Origin: Lactarius indigo
Lineage: Eukaryota; Basidiomycota; Agaricomycetes; Russulales; Russulaceae
Assembly: GCA_025766275.1 (NCBI GenBank)
Contig: JAFKAC010000047.1
Coordinates: forward strand, 392,475 to 456,474
Reading direction: 5' to 3'
Length of the DNA: 64,000 nucleotides
Part shown: positions 37,636-51,133 of the stretch, one piece after another
Layout: each line of letters opens with the position of its first letter
How positions within the stretch are numbered: the first letter of the stretch is position 1
Notes under the pieces: model-generated
What the model saw: only the letters and a program-made list of their open reading frames with translations
Databases searched by the model: none
What the model was told of the DNA's origin: nothing
Made by a program: the position numbers and the translations under genes

Positions 37636-40600
37636 TCATTCTTTTTTGATCCACGACTCAAACTCACTGCTCAAGGGACGAGCATCTAAAACGCGACCCA
37701 GGTCCGTCCCACCGAATCCCATTCCCTTCCTTCGTAACCCCGTCAACCCCTTGAAAATAGACATCACACTGACCGAAAACGGCGACTTTTCGCCCGTACG
37801 ATACGCCGGAGGCACAAACCCGTCAACCTCAACATGCTTCGCACCTGGATGTGCCATGTGTAGCGCAAGTAACGCACAAACGCGTTGGTACTGCTCCCTG
37901 CTGTCAAAGTAGAGTTGACCCGCAAAGAGATTCAGCTTGATTTGGAGGTGTGCGGGGGCGGTCCATTCCCTCGCCGGAGATTCCGGGATGGTGTAGAAAG
38001 CGAGGTCGGAGAAGGACCGCATAGAGGTGGTGACTCGTGGCGCGTAAATGTGGAGTTGGACCTTTCCACTCTTGCGAATGATAGGGAGTAGTTCGTTTGC
38101 CTCATGTGAGCTAATGACGATAGCGGTACTATCATTCCCAGATCCGCTCGATAAAACCCAATTGACGGGGCGGAGGTAGTCTGACAAGTGGGCGACACCG
38201 GAGCACCGGGTGGTGATAGCAAAATCTTTGGTCGCAAGTGGAGACGGGAGCCATTCTTCCGTCGAGTCCAGGGCCTTGTCGACCCCGGTTTGAGAGAACA
38301 GCGGAATGATGTACCTGGAAGACATAGGGAGCGATCCAGTATGAATGAAGTCGCGAAGGTCGTAGTGGGTGATATGCTTCGCAGGATACACCTTTGGGGG
38401 GCGCTCTGCTTGACGTTCTCGCTCAACTTCATGACTGACCTCCCGCTCTTGCTCTTCCGCCATTCTAACATCAATCGATCGAGTTATTCCAAGAAGTTCC
38501 AGCCGTTCACGTAGAGATGGGATGCCGTTTATTTCTGGGCTCAACCCAACGACCTGTGCGTTCGAGGTGGGCTCGTACATTTCTTCTAAAGTCCGTGACT
38601 CGCGTTGTACCCAGGAATTCTTCAAAACATCCAGGTTTCCAGTTGAATTGTATTGCTTGTATGCAGAAAACCGCCTGTGATGGTCAACTCCTTGTTGCGC
38701 CCAGTGCGGGAGATAGTGCCCAATATCCCAGCAAGTCTCGTGCATGGCCCAACGGAGGATGTCGGTCACGCATACACCTTTATCGGACTCTTGACCTCCT
38801 GGGATAAGTCCTCGAATGCGACGGTCGACTTCTCCGGGAGCGAAGAACACTACCGACTGCCCCTTCCCTAGCTGCCGCATCCGCATACATCCTACATCCA
38901 CTTAGCTTATTCTCCCTCGTTTTTGTAACAGCTCACCTTGTAGCAGCCTATCTTTGGTGACCTTCGGCCCGAGCGTGACTGCTGCGCGCGTTTCTCGAGG
39001 AAGTTTCAGATCTGTCCCTCGTGTATGTACGTCATCAAGATATACAATGCACTTGTCAAGCTGTCGATTGAATGGAGATGAGATCAGCGGTTCGATCGTT
39101 CCGTCCTGGGTGAGCACGGTGAGGTGATCCGATTCGTTGAAATAGATGGCTGCTGAGATATGGGGCATAAGGGAGAGCCAGTGTCGCACCAATTCCATGT
39201 TTTGCAGCTCCAGCATTTGTGCTCCAACGTCCAATAATACTCGAACCTCGGGTTCGTGTCTGGTAAGTCGCCGCAGGAAAGCCTCTGCAGATTCGCGTTC
39301 GCCCTTGATACCTTCGGTACATTCGTAGTGATTGTTTTCTGGTTGGAGAAGGTAATGCAAGACAAGCGCATTGGTGCTCAGCTGTGAGACGGGATCCTCT
39401 TGAGTTATTGATGTCGGCAGGAGAAACCGATTATCGTTCGTGCCGCTGAAACCGGTTGTTACATTTGTCTTGTCTTCTACCAGGTCCCAGGCCGACGTGG
39501 AAAGCTTAGATGGAAACTCCTTGGCCGCTCGGGGAAAGACTACATGAGACAGATAGAAATCGATGACTCTTGTATTCCTCGAGAATAGCGGAACGAGATA
39601 TTCGTCGACTTGCGTGTCGTCTTTTGTATTTACGCCATTGACCTGTCGCAGTGATATGGGGACGCCCTCCCCAAACTCGACCCACTGATCGTATTCCATG
39701 TCTGGATTGTCGAGCTTGGTGAGCAAATCGAAGCACTGAAGTACTTGCAGCTTTGTTAGACCACCATAGTAATAACTGAGGCAAGTCAGCGCAATGGCCA
39801 CGTCCGGGTGACCGAACTCTGCTCTCAAGCTTGGAACGTCCTATCTTTACTTTGAGTCGTATTCCTTGGAAAGACTAGTGGGTGGCTTACCTTTGCCCGA
39901 TACGGGACAGCTAGTAACGTCCTACCTGGATCGAGTCCGTAGTCCACTCTCCATCGGCGTGCTTTCAGCACGTAGCCGAGGATTCCTTCTCCGTCAACCA
40001 GGAGCCCACGGAGTAGAAGTATCCCGCTCCATAAGGTCGTTCCGGAGCAGTGCGATCTGATCAACTGATGATCTTCGACAGAAACTTTCTTCTTGGTTAT
40101 GAAGCGGCGAGTGGCAGCTCGAATCAGAGGCGAGAGAACGGCAAGTGAAAGGGTGGATAGTGCGCCTCCAAGAGCATCGTCGGCAATGAGCGAAGAGATC
40201 TGTCGAGAGACCTCTTGATTGAGGATTCGCATCGTCGGAAAGCCATTCTGAGTCTGATCGAGCTCGAACATCTGTGGAAAACGGACGTGCAACTGCGCGG
40301 CGTGTACCCGTAATCTACCGAAGACCTGTTGCGTCGTGGACCATCGATTTGGGTGGTCTTCGACGGGCATCTGCTCGCCCACGGTGTAGACCAGCTGATA
40401 TCGAACATGCAGGATCTCGTCGCTCTCGTCAAGTACGTCGCGTGATACTCCAGCCATCCAATCCTGTAGAGCTTTGAATTCCTTGGCAATGGAGCGTTTC
40501 TTGCGGTCGTCGTGGAGTGTTAAGAGAGTATCAATGCACATCAGTTTCTGCGAGAGTAAGTGTTCGGGTTGGACGACAAGAACACCGCCCTCGACCACGC

Positions 40601-43600
40601 ATCGTCTGTAAAGAGAACTGATGCTTTGGACCATGGAAGTGCTCATTTCTCGATTCCGTGAGAACGGAACATAGAAAATACGTCGGTCAGCAAGATCAGA
40701 AAGTTTGCTGAGTAGCAGTTGGAACATTTGGTTTGAGAGCGGTTTGAGAGTCACGACTCTCACAAGGTTGGAACCATCAGCTAGGGTCGCGGCAACGAAG
40801 GGTACAATCACGGACGACTTTCCCTCTCCCATGTTGAGCTGAAATGATGCACTTTGCTGACATGTGGGAGATATCATCTCGCGGGCGATTGCCAGTTGCA
40901 GCGGACGTGCCAAAAAGTTCGCGTTGATCTAACAATGCTTCCTGTTAGTGGTTGTAAACTTCACAGGTAAATTTACCGACCTGTATCAGAAGCCAATCAG
41001 GAGAACAAGCCGCAGCTACATCCTCGCAAACGGTTTCCACTTCCCGGAGAAGTTCTTCATCCCGGCGCCTCGACGAAAGCTCAAGCAGACGCTGAGATTG
41101 CTGGTATTTGAGGAAGGCTATTGCATAGCGGGTGATAGCAAGCTTCCATTGGTCAGTGAGCCAGTGGACGCGATCCCTGGACAACTCTCGTAGGATAGAT
41201 CGCGGCGTTATCCGAGGCCAAAGACCTGAGATGCTGGCGACAATTTCCTGTTTCTGAGATGGCGCTAGGGCCTCTGAAATTTCAGAAAACATTGTATCCT
41301 TCCTTTTAGAGCACGAGTTGCGATATCGGAGTAAATCCTCCTGTGGGGGAATGATGTGATGTACAGGGAGAGGACCAGCTTTTTCCAGAAAGTCGCTATG
41401 ACTCTTGCTCAGGTCTTCGCCGTAGTGCTGTAGCAATGACTTCCGGGATTGTCGGAGCTCATGAATAAGGCAGCTAAGGCTATCTTCCCTGCTTGACGGC
41501 GACTTATCCTCAGTCCCCATCATGACGATGGGGGATACGGCGAAATCTACCTGTTCGCAAATCGGTGACGGTGCGAAGTTGGCCCGAGACATCAACACTT
41601 CTCGAAGCGAAGGACTCAGAGATATCGCTTTGGATGATCCCGCACTGAACCGAAGGGAAAACCGGTATGGAGTGTTGGGGGGAATGGTGATGATCTCGTA
41701 GTGGTCTATGATTGCCTGGATGCGGTGTATATGGTCCCTCAGGTCGATGTTTCGGGATACCGATCGTAGGTAACTATCAACGAAAGCCTTGCAACGTTGA
41801 GTGTCGAACCACTGGGACGGAATATCGCACCATATCTTGGGCCACAGTTCAACTATTGTCTCCGCAGCCTCTGACACCATTTTGCTAATCGAACTGTTGT
41901 ATTCTCGTCTTCGCTCCTTCGTAGCATTTTTATCGGTGATTGCCCGGACCTCCATAGTTTGCGCAGGGGTTAGCTCCAGGGGAAGGGCAAACTGAGACAC
42001 CGAATTTACTAATCGTGCATGGTCCAGATACGTGCCGTCTGAAAGGTCATAGTAAGGCGGTGAGGGGCGTTTTAGACCACGAAATCTTGTGTCCGTCGCA
42101 AAAATTGCAATGAGAGAAATGATATCCGCGTGATCAGTCCCGCTGAAGCTAGCTGCGGAAAGGCTGAACGCCAACTTGATCTTGGAGTCTTGAGGATCGC
42201 AGTTTAACGCTTCCTGACAAATGTCGTATATACTGAGCCAATCCCTCTTGGCGTTGAAAGTAAGCCAGTATCGACTATATCGCAGAGAGGGCGTCGTCTC
42301 GGCTGTTCCAAGTGATCCCCAAGATTGCATTTCGTCCCACAGATTCCGGGAAAGACAGAGTCTGCCGTTCCATACAGACCACGACGTCTGGTAGGCAGTG
42401 GCTTCAGAGCGGACATAATCAGCCACGTCCCTTGACTTGTAGGCGATGTCCTCCGGAACTGAAAAGGACGAATGTCGTGAGCCTTGCAAGTCATGTGGGT
42501 AGTACGCCATGTTACGAGAGATGGCGCGGTTTAGCAATGACGAGTCTTGAGGACGAATATTGAAGTCGACGGGTCCGTCATAGAGTGCCTCCATTGCATT
42601 TCCGTGATCGAGAATAGAAACTACAGCTGTATGAAAGTTGTGGTGCTGTGAAAGGACAGGAAGGTCTTCCCATTCCACCGTGACCATAGAGCGTAAGTGG
42701 GGCGGATAATATACTCTGCTTGGTGTTAAGTTGCCTATCAGGCGCAATAGCCTTGCATCGTCGTTGCTTAGTCTTTGAAACGACAGAAAAGTGGCACTTT
42801 GCAGCATGTGAAGGGATTCTTCGGTTCCAGTGTGCCCGAGTAACGGATCGGGGAGGCAATGGCTCGTAAGTGCGTGCAGATAACATTGGTATAGCTTGCT
42901 GCGCAGGCTCACGTTTCCGGTGAGACGTCCTAGATCGGTGTCGATAGTGTACTCGTGCCAGTGGATACGGCGCGCAGTTCCCGTTTTTATGGAAACATTG
43001 GGAAAGTCGCCATCCAAGCCAAACTCTATATCTCCCTGTGGAATAATGACCCTCCGAGGCACCTCCGAAGACTCGTTGCTTGGGCGCAAGATGAGTCGAT
43101 TTCTGAGCCCGAACATGGTGCCACAGGACTGAAGTTCATCGATGACGTAGCCCGGTATGCTTAGACATTCTAATTCTAAGTCCCGGTTGATGAAGAATGT
43201 GAGACCTAATCGACTGAGGGAAGCCTCTACTAGGTGACTCGTGCGCGTGACGATAATATGCTTCGGGGATTCGAGTGCAGAAAATTGGCGAGATATCGTT
43301 TCAAATGTGGGGGAACGAATATCTATCAGATCTATTGGAACAACGCCATCTCCAGGAATCTTGCGGAACAAGGACCGGGTATCGTTTCTATGGACAGTGA
43401 GTCGCCAATTGGACGCACTTGGGGTCCAAGAAGATTCAACAGGGCGGAATTCAACTTCTCCGGTGCGAAGGTCAAGCCAGTGTACATATTTATCAATGAA
43501 AGCCTTCGGGAAGTCGCCATCGAATACTGTGCGTGGAACCAGCTGGAAGTCTGAGAGTTGGGGAGGTTCCGTCCAAGCAACAACCGGCGGTTGCCGCTTG

Positions 43601-46600
43601 GGTTGCTGAGCCCAGAGAGGTGTTTTTTTTGTTTTTTTTTTTTTAACCACAGGCTTGAACACAGGTCCTTGCACAGGTCGTATGGTATGTCGCCGAGCCT
43701 GTAGTGTCAAATCTCCACCGCGTAGCGAAAAGAGTACCTTCAACTTGCGTTAACCCCTGCGCAACACCGGCGACAACAATAACCCACCTGATACCCAAAT
43801 ACATTTGTTCGAGTCATAAATTCCATTTGGGGGGTGTCAGCAGGAACTACATCGAGAACCCTCTGCAAGGAGCACGTGAACATGCGTGAGTAGACGTGGA
43901 TCAGAATAACAATGACACTCACCGCTCCAAGGACACTTTTGTACGTTGGGTGTTCGATGATCTCTTGTGGCAGTCTTCCAAGGGGTTTTGCACCAATCAG
44001 TAATTTCCCGGTCAACAAATTATAGTGGAGCTTCTGTCCACCTTCCATGATACAGGAGATCCACCGTGAGTTAGGACTGGGAAGTACATGCCAATTCGAA
44101 GAGACATGCCGGCGGAATCCTGACCATAAATTCGCGAAGCCGTGATCGAACCCTGATGGTTTAGATTCTAAGCATTCGTGGAGAAACGGTTCGAGAAAAT
44201 GAAGGAGGCGGTGGTGTCGGTTGAGAAGCCGAATGAGATAACGAGAATGATCGCCTTCGAAAATCGATGGGGTGTTGTTATGCACGATCGCTGCGCAATG
44301 CACAGCTATGGCGATGTCGTCGTCGCGAGCAAGTGTCCAAGGGACATGTTCCGGGCAAACGTCATAGGTAGAGAAACACGTTGCAGCCAATGTGCAGAGT
44401 CGTCGACGCAAGTTCGTGCGCGACATTTCGTCTTCAGTTACATCTAGCTTTGAATCAAGCTCGTTAATCCACTTATGCGCTACGCTCCGTGCCCTCTGAA
44501 GCAATGCATACGCTCTTTGACGAATATCTGGATCACTAGTAGAAGATAGGAGGCGACTGGTAATAAGAGCTACGAATCGTTAAACTAAAGTCGACATGTA
44601 GCAAAGATCGAAGTTCAACGTACCAATAGTCCTGATAGTGACTTCCTCTAGCCAGTTGGCTTCTATCCTTCCGAGAAGATTCTTAAGTTCATGCAGAAGT
44701 GTCCGTCCAAAGCTGGGAATGTCAAGGTCGGTGTGCCATTCACGTTCACCGTCCAATAAAGGGCCAATATTCCAAGCCGCTTGAGTGATCAGCGTATGTA
44801 CCTCCTCGCGGCGAAATGAGAGAGAGGGTGATGACAGCTCCCTTGCTATGTTCAACCATTGCAAACGTGGCCCGCTGCGCAACCCAGAAAATGCCAAGTA
44901 CTCATGAGCGCTCAGCTCCGAGGGGCAGTCAGTCTGAGAGGCGATCACCACATTAGAAGTGTGGCGCGTTCCACAGACAAAAGAATGGATTTTGCCGTAC
45001 GGTGACGACACAGGAACAGGGGGGATGCAGAGGTTGGCAATGGTAGATCCATGAAAGGCCCGTGCTGCCCATGATCCGCTCTTACGATCATACAATTTGA
45101 AAGACAGCCCATTGTCGAGTAAAACATCAGAATCGTCGGCAGGAATCTGGACCACCTTGTAGTGTGTTTGATCGAAAGATTTTGTGGTGGACCCAATTGT
45201 GATTCGGTGGTATGTGTGACGCACTGCCCAATCTCTTAGACCAGAGAAGGTATCTAAGAAGAGCTTTGGTTGGTCGGAGTTGTCAGAAGCGTTGGGCATC
45301 CCGATGTCACAGAGAATCTTGTAGGTCATCTCGCGCCACGCGGAAAACGCACGTGGTGGAGCAAGCTCGAATATCACTGATTGTGCCTTCGTCATCGCCT
45401 GTGGTAGTGGCCATTCGAAGACATCAATCTTCAGCATCCTAGCCTCGTAGTTCATTCGACACTTTTCGCAACGACCATGGACTAGGTTTCCTTCATAATC
45501 CTCGGTGTAATCGTGATCCATCATTGAGGCTGCATCTGTAAGCAGCTCCCACTTCTCGTTCAGGTCATCAAGTTCGGCACGCTTTTCCTCCCATTGTTGC
45601 CTAGCATATCGACCGATATCGTCATAAAGTTCTTGCAGCTCCGGAGAATTACGGAAGTATTGTACGGCGAAGGACGATTCGGTAGCCGTGTCCGAGAATA
45701 TGGACGTCGCACAGGAAGCGCCTTGATGCCGCTGTGAAATATACTCTTCAATGAGCATGGCACGTCGCAGGGAACCGGACCGATGAAGGAGTAGGGGATG
45801 AAGGAAATCCTGGGGAATTTCCGGTGAATAAGATGATAGGAGAGGACACTGTTGGGTCGTCAGCTTATCCAAAGCCATCCAAAGATCCGTGATGGTCAAA
45901 ATCATAACCGAGTTATCCTCGGGATAGGCATTGTAGATACCCCTCGCGCTGAAGTAATACTGCTCGACGCAGGACGCAATCACATCCGGAGCATTGTTGT
46001 CGAGTTGATGCGAACTGACCCAGGAATCCAGGTGTCTCTCAACGGACAATTCGAAGTCCGCGAGAGCAGTGCGCTTGTCTATTGCAACGGCCGCTGTGAG
46101 TCGGCCATCTGAAAAATGACTGAAGTCGACTGTGCCAACAAGACGTAGTGGATGAGAAGGATAAAATTGCTCCTGCGCGTAGCTGTGCGATGTCGGGTAC
46201 AGTGCATTTATGAGGTAAGAACGCGAATTATTGAGAGTAATTGCGGTATCTCGTTCGTAGTCCAGTTTCTCGGGGTGCCACATCGGAGAAACAGACTGGC
46301 TCTCCTGAAAACTCGACCACCGGTTCTGAAGAAGAGTCTCCGTCTCGTTCGCTGCGCCGTACACAGCTTGATAGACATCTTTCGAAACAGTGGGACCCAG
46401 CTTTGAGAGACGTCGCGCCATCTTGACCCTCATTAAGTGCAGAGTTTCGCTTTGAATACCCCTTTGGACGCAGATTTGGAGGAGGTGTGCATGAAAAAAG
46501 AGAATAAAGGTTTTGTACATGTCGCGGTCTAGGGAAGTTTGAAGTGCCACCCTGACAACGAGCCAGAGCGGCGATCGGCGCCATGGCTTGTAAGCGTCTT

Positions 46601-47359
46601 TCCAAAGAACTTCATCTCCTATCCGCTTCGTGATACGATTCACAGAGGCCGGCTGACCAAATCCTCTTAGAATCCCCACTAATAGTTCGGATATATATCT
46701 TGGGTGAGCACTCTCGCGAACTTCGCGTACGGTGGACCTGGCCTTGGCTGCGGTCGCGGTGGAATCCAACACATCAACATCCATTTGGATGAGAAAGGAA
46801 GCGAGTTCTTGAAGAAAACATTTTTTCGAAAATATATCGGAGGAGATCTGGATAGAGGGACCGGGATAGGAGCAAAGAAGCTTCCCGTTGGTCGACATAA
46901 TGTTGCTGGCTGGTGGGGAGACTTCGAAGATCTCGAACCGAACATGATCAATGAGTATGCGAACGATGACAGCGGCATTCTGAGCTCGGATATGCATAAC
47001 GAAAACATCTGAAAGTGAAGGTAAACGAAGGTACAACACGCCGTGGGTGGCAACCCGGGCTCACCTCCGACAGCAAGATCTGATAAGGCATTTGCAAGTT
47101 CCGCCTCTAGTACCACTTGGGTCCTCGCAATCTGGTGGATAGATTCCATCATTTTTACCATCCGCGCCCATAGCGATTGCTGATGAGGTGAGAGGTCCTT
47201 GGAGAAAATTCGAGCAGCTCCTTCGAGGATGTAGCACAATGCCACATTGGTCTCGCGTTCAGCTTTCTCTGTCGGGGCTTGTTGGGGAAGCTTGGGGGGG
47301 AGAAACACGTGCTCAACAACTGAGAGCAAGATCTTGGAATCAAAAACAGATATGGACAT
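37636..47359 (-). CDS. Giant DUF6606-DUF3638-DUF3645 protein, copy C3, 3118 aa, intact
   Basis: Exons: 47065-47359, 44624-47008, 43923-44569, 43788-43862, 40981-43737, 39891-40928, 38937-39840 and 37636-38891; introns 45-60 nt. The sum is 3119 codons including the stop, with no interruption. The start is MSISVFDSKILLSVVEHVFLPPKLPQ. GEGKSS, VLDESDE, TGFSGTNDNRFLLP and GCMRMRQLGKG are all present. Exon 5 is 114 nt longer than in C2 and C4 because of a copy-specific in-frame insertion (about 43573-43689) that encodes a basic stretch, KPVVKKKKTKKTP, from an A-rich tract. The protein could be functional; with C1 it is one of two undamaged members of the array. No signal peptide or membrane segment was seen at the N-terminus, so a cytosolic or nuclear location is likely. 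Confidence 0.85.
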
Positions 47360-47700
47360 TTCGTTGAGAGAGAGGGAGAGTGAATGCAACAATAGAAGAC
47401 CCTTTACTAACGGCAACCTTGTTCTCGCCACCATAAGCGCCACGCCGTAAACGAGAAAGGGCGCAAATTATGCACATGACTAGTAGGCGCCAAGCGTTAC
47501 CAGGGAAATGGAAACATGACGGGAAAGGTTGGCAACGAGCAACAAAGCTCCGGACAATCGCGTCTTTCATGTCTTTCGTGCCACTAGTGAACTAATCCGT
47601 TGTTTCCAACGAGTAAAGGATCCAGTCAGGTTGCAATTGTCGCCTCGTGATTTTTAGGTCGAGGTGGGAGTCTTCAAATATCACGAAAGTCACGAGGAAC
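47360..47700 (-). repeat. Duplicated 5' flank of C3
   Basis: Upstream of the C3 ATG this segment resembles the flanks of C2 and C4. Shared blocks include the TTCGTTGAGAGAGAG leader unit, a CTCGCCACC...TAAGCGCC block (also upstream of C2), a TAGGCGC.A.GCGTTAC block (also at about 60866 upstream of C4) and GGATCCAGTCAGGTTGCAA. It is evidence that promoters were copied with the genes. Confidence 0.5.
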
Positions 47701-48729
47701 GAATGTCCTCTCACAGTGAAAAAGAGGGGACGTGGCACTGGCATGAATATTGGATGTCGCATCCCTTAGGCTGGGGCGTCCGAGACGCGCTGCGCCTGAA
47801 AAGGGCCCAAATCGAAAGCGGAAGTTATCGGACCCATATCGGACCTGTAATGGATTGATCGCTATATTTCTCTCGCTACAAAAATCGGCGTGCACTCTGC
47901 ATTGGCCATGAAGTCCTTCAAGAACCTTAAGTCTACCACATTATTTTTTTTTCTTTGAATCCGCTTATATCTCGAACAGACACAGGCTGGTCGCGTGTAC
48001 GTACATACAGGCATTCGAGGGTCCAGCGTAGAGCGGTACGGTGAGGGTCAGACTGAAAGTGAAAAACAGCTGAGGTGGATCGGTTACGAGATTTAAGGCC
48101 TTGGGGCTAGCGGTAATGTACCGTAATAAACGAGATAGGGAGGGTTCGGCGTTCATGTAGCCTCCTCCCGGGTCAGCGGCTAGTCAGTCTAGCCAAGACG
48201 AAAGTCTTTGAACGAGTGACGAGTGGTTTGGTTGCTCTGGTTGCTCTAGTTGCGGAGTAACCGAGGAATTTGCAAGCTGGGTTCTTGTGGGTGAATGACT
48301 TTCGGAGAGGCGGGAATATGGGTATGAAAATAGCTCTTTGGGAGCGGTAGAGCGGGCAGTGGCTGGTAATGTGGTTACGGATGTGCTGGTCCCCACCGTA
48401 GGTATGATTCGGGTTGAAGACGGCTGTAACCGGGCGGAAGCGGACAGTTTATTCGACGTGGAAACCGCTGACTGCTGGTTAGAGAGCGGGTGAACCTTGT
48501 GCGTTGCGTTGGGAGCATCCATCCGCGTCGGGGCAGGTTGGTAGACGGGACTCAGTCTCGGTAAAATGTTAGCTTAACTCGCAAACAAAGTCAAAAAAAA
48601 AAAAAGAGCGCCAGTCCTCAGTGCCCTCATCTGTCGTATGGCCGAGAAGGGGCGAACAGAACATGTGCGTCTAAAATCCTTGAAAATCGAGGACTCTTCT
48701 CTCCGAAAATCAATGCTTCCTCTTCTCGA
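47701..48729. other. Spacer after C3 flank, with a Ser/Thr-rich minus frame
   Basis: A 112-codon minus frame at 48184-48522 is Ser/Thr-rich and starts with a real ATG (MDAPNATHKVHPLSNQ). It has no domain, and no counterpart was noticed in the equivalent spacer after C4, so I do not call it a gene. A run of about 13 A residues at about 48594 separates it from the decayed membrane gene. Confidence 0.3.
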
Positions 48730-49555
48730 GATCTAAGGCGGCCGAGTCGACTCACTGTTAGCACTGATTCATCTGGTGAATGTCGTGTCATATGCTTGTC
48801 TTGGGTCCACATCGCGGTTCCGACCTTGTTAGACGCCGAGAAGATTAATTCGACAGAGGGAAGCGCCTCCAAAAGTGCAGCAGAAAAACCGAATACTGAT
48901 GAGAATTCGATGTTAGTTGACCTAAACGTCGCCCGAACCAAAAATAAAAATATTAGATAATCACGTCATCAATCCCACTCAATGGAGACCATGATCTGCT
49001 CCTTCGTCATTTCCTCGTTTGGAAGTACTACACGGGAAAAGTCAATATGCGGGAGTAGGGCTCAGAGGGGTGAACAAAAAAAAAAACGTGCTTTGGAGAT
49101 ATCGGGAGGTACCAAGTGCCTTGAAGACGACGGCCATGACAAATAGGCCAACAACCGGGAGAACATGCATTGGAATCAGGATGACCTTTCGGGTGAAAAT
49201 GTATTTATACACCGCCGGAACAAAATGAAAGCTGAATCTGAACTCACTATTCTTGAAGACGAACCTGAACACGTGGCTCCTCACCCCCTCCAGTCCTGCC
49301 CACGCTCGACATCAACTACTGGCCCATAATGTTGGACCTTTACCACGCGACACAGTGGTCTGGTCCCAAGCACGCTCTGGTGCGAGAAAGAGATTGGGTG
49401 AAATGAGGAACTTCAATACGAAGGCAAGTGACGAGGAAAAACCACAACAGGTGCCCTTGGAAGAGATATAGTACGGCATACGATGAGTGATAGAAGCAAG
49501 CGAAAAGAAGAGGAAACTCACCGTTGGTGTCGAATGGGAGCTCGTTACCTAGCAC
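48730..49555 (-). pseudogene. EI24/RRT8-like multipass membrane protein, decayed copy X1
   Basis: Minus-strand blocks in order are LGNELPFDTN (exon end at about 49530), GFSSSLAFVLKFLISPNLF with APERAWDQTTVSRGKGP, HVFRFVFKNSEFRF, FTRKVILIPMHVLPVVGLFVMAVVFKALGTSRYLQ, then YFQTRK and MTKEQIMV in different frames, and finally FGFSAALLEALPSVELIFSA with NKVGTAMW. The block order, especially KALGTxxYL...MTxEQI...FGFxAALLEALP...AMW, resembles fungal EI24/RRT8-like membrane proteins of the endomembrane system. Frame changes and a stop after IEWD show that it is not translated as one protein. The boundaries are approximate. A sister copy lies at the same position after C4. Confidence 0.55.
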
Positions 49556-49940
49556 GGTATCGACCGAGAACGTTTGGAGAACGAGAACGACAATGGGATG
49601 AGAAATGGTGCAACAACGGATCGTGCATCATGCTCCATAGAAAAGGTACGGTTGGTTTCAGTAAAATTTACAACCGCCGAATTACGGTATCATTGTTGCC
49701 ATCGGCAAACACGACCACATTCAATATTCAAGCTATTCAAGAGCGGCGTTCATAGTCACGTTCGTAGTCAAGTCAACGGGGAAATTCTGAGAAATTGGGC
49801 GTCATACAGAATTGGGGTCATGGAATACGAGGTCAGCGTGCCCTTCTATCACCCCCTCCAAAACCTTCAACAATGATCCGCCAGTACTCCAATGATGTTA
49901 ATTAAGGACTTGGCCTTATCGATGTCCCTTTAAGGACTGT

Positions 49941-50907
49941 GTGACTCAGATTGGGATCAGTATACGGTCGTTCAAGAGGTTCTGCAAAACACATCGCCAG
50001 ACGGGAGTGCCTTCCCCACCGCCAATCGACAATGGTCAAGCCGTGCGTGCTCACTGCGATTCGAGTAAAGGTATGTCCAATATATTGCTCATGGATGTTG
50101 TCTCACTGTCGCAGTTCTTCCACGACGTCGTTGACCGCCAGCCCGACATATCACTCATGGAGCTGCAGGTGGAGCTTCAAGAAGCACGCAGGACTGAGGT
50201 ATCGCTTCCAATGATCTTGCGTTCCCTCCAAAGGGAGGGATACACAATGAAGATGGTACATTTTCATCTTTTTGGTCCCTCGGCTTCTTCTAACGTCAAC
50301 AACAGATCACTCGCCGTACTCTTAAGTGTAACAAGCAAGACCGTGATGAGTACATGAGCTTTATCACTACCCATTTTCCGCCCAGAACAACTCGTTTTTA
50401 CTGATGAGAGCCATTTCAATCGGCTCACGCTGAGGAGGCCGATGCACGATCCCTTTGTGGTGAGTGCGCTGCCCGATACGAGTTCTTTCTGAGAACGCCA
50501 TTACTAGTGACACTCTTTGTTGAAGGCCTCCTCCCGCGCATGAACAAATAGCCGATGCCCAACTCGGTCCTCGTTGTCGACAATGCGGCCATTCACAAGG
50601 TGGATAGAATTCGAGAACTGGTCGAGGGACATGGTGCACGCCTTATTACCTTCCTGCGTATTTGCCTGACTTCAACCCGATTAAATCGGCATTCTCATCC
50701 ATCAAGGCCTGGCTACGCGCAAATCGTGCTCGTGTCAATGCGGATCTCGAGACTGACAATGGTAACATCAACGGCACGTTCTGGGAGGCTGCCCACTCTG
50801 TCACGGCAAACGACGCAAAAGGGTTTGTACAACTACTACGGGTACCAAGCCCCTCCTTGGTTTTTTTATTACAGCATGGATCTACTTGTGCACGTGTGAA
50901 TGTATGA
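49941..50907 (+). mobile_element. Decayed DDE (IS630/Tc1-mariner-like) transposase
   Basis: The first frame (49941-50357) contains a helix-turn-helix-like part and ISLMELQVELQEARRTEVSL...ILRSLQREGYTMK, typical of the N-terminal domain of this superfamily. At about 50390-50430 the sequence reads RPEQLVFTDESHFNRLT, which holds the first catalytic Asp region. At about 50555-50690 come SVLVVDNAAIHK (second Asp) and, after a one-base frame change, YLPAYLPDFNPIKSAFSSIKAW (third acidic position region; the usual Glu of NPIE is Lys here). The coding pieces lie in three frames, so the element is dead. Terminal inverted repeats were not found. It lies between X1 and C4, and no equivalent exists between X2 and C5. 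Confidence 0.75.
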
Positions 50908-51133
50908 CTGCGGGCGGTGACTCAGAATGCTGGAGCAAAAAATTGAATTGAATTGAATTGAAGCCTATGTACGTATGTATAGTACGGGTACATCAAACCC
51001 CAAGGTGAGGGAAAGCTACCGACTACATTCTACAAGTTGTACAGTATATGTTACGCTCTAACTGAGGGTGACCGTGGGAAAGCTGACAGAGCCACCTCAC
51101 ACTTCGTACGACGCGAAATTGTTGCGACGGCTC
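50908..51133. other. 3' flank of C4 with a pentamer repeat
   Basis: A short spacer downstream of the C4 stop. It contains four AATTG pentamers at 50941-50960. No gene. Confidence 0.5.
50941..50960. repeat. (AATTG)4 microsatellite
   Basis: Four perfect tandem pentamers lie 34 bp after the end of the transposase remnant. They might mark the element's 3' boundary or simply be a chance microsatellite. Confidence 0.8.
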
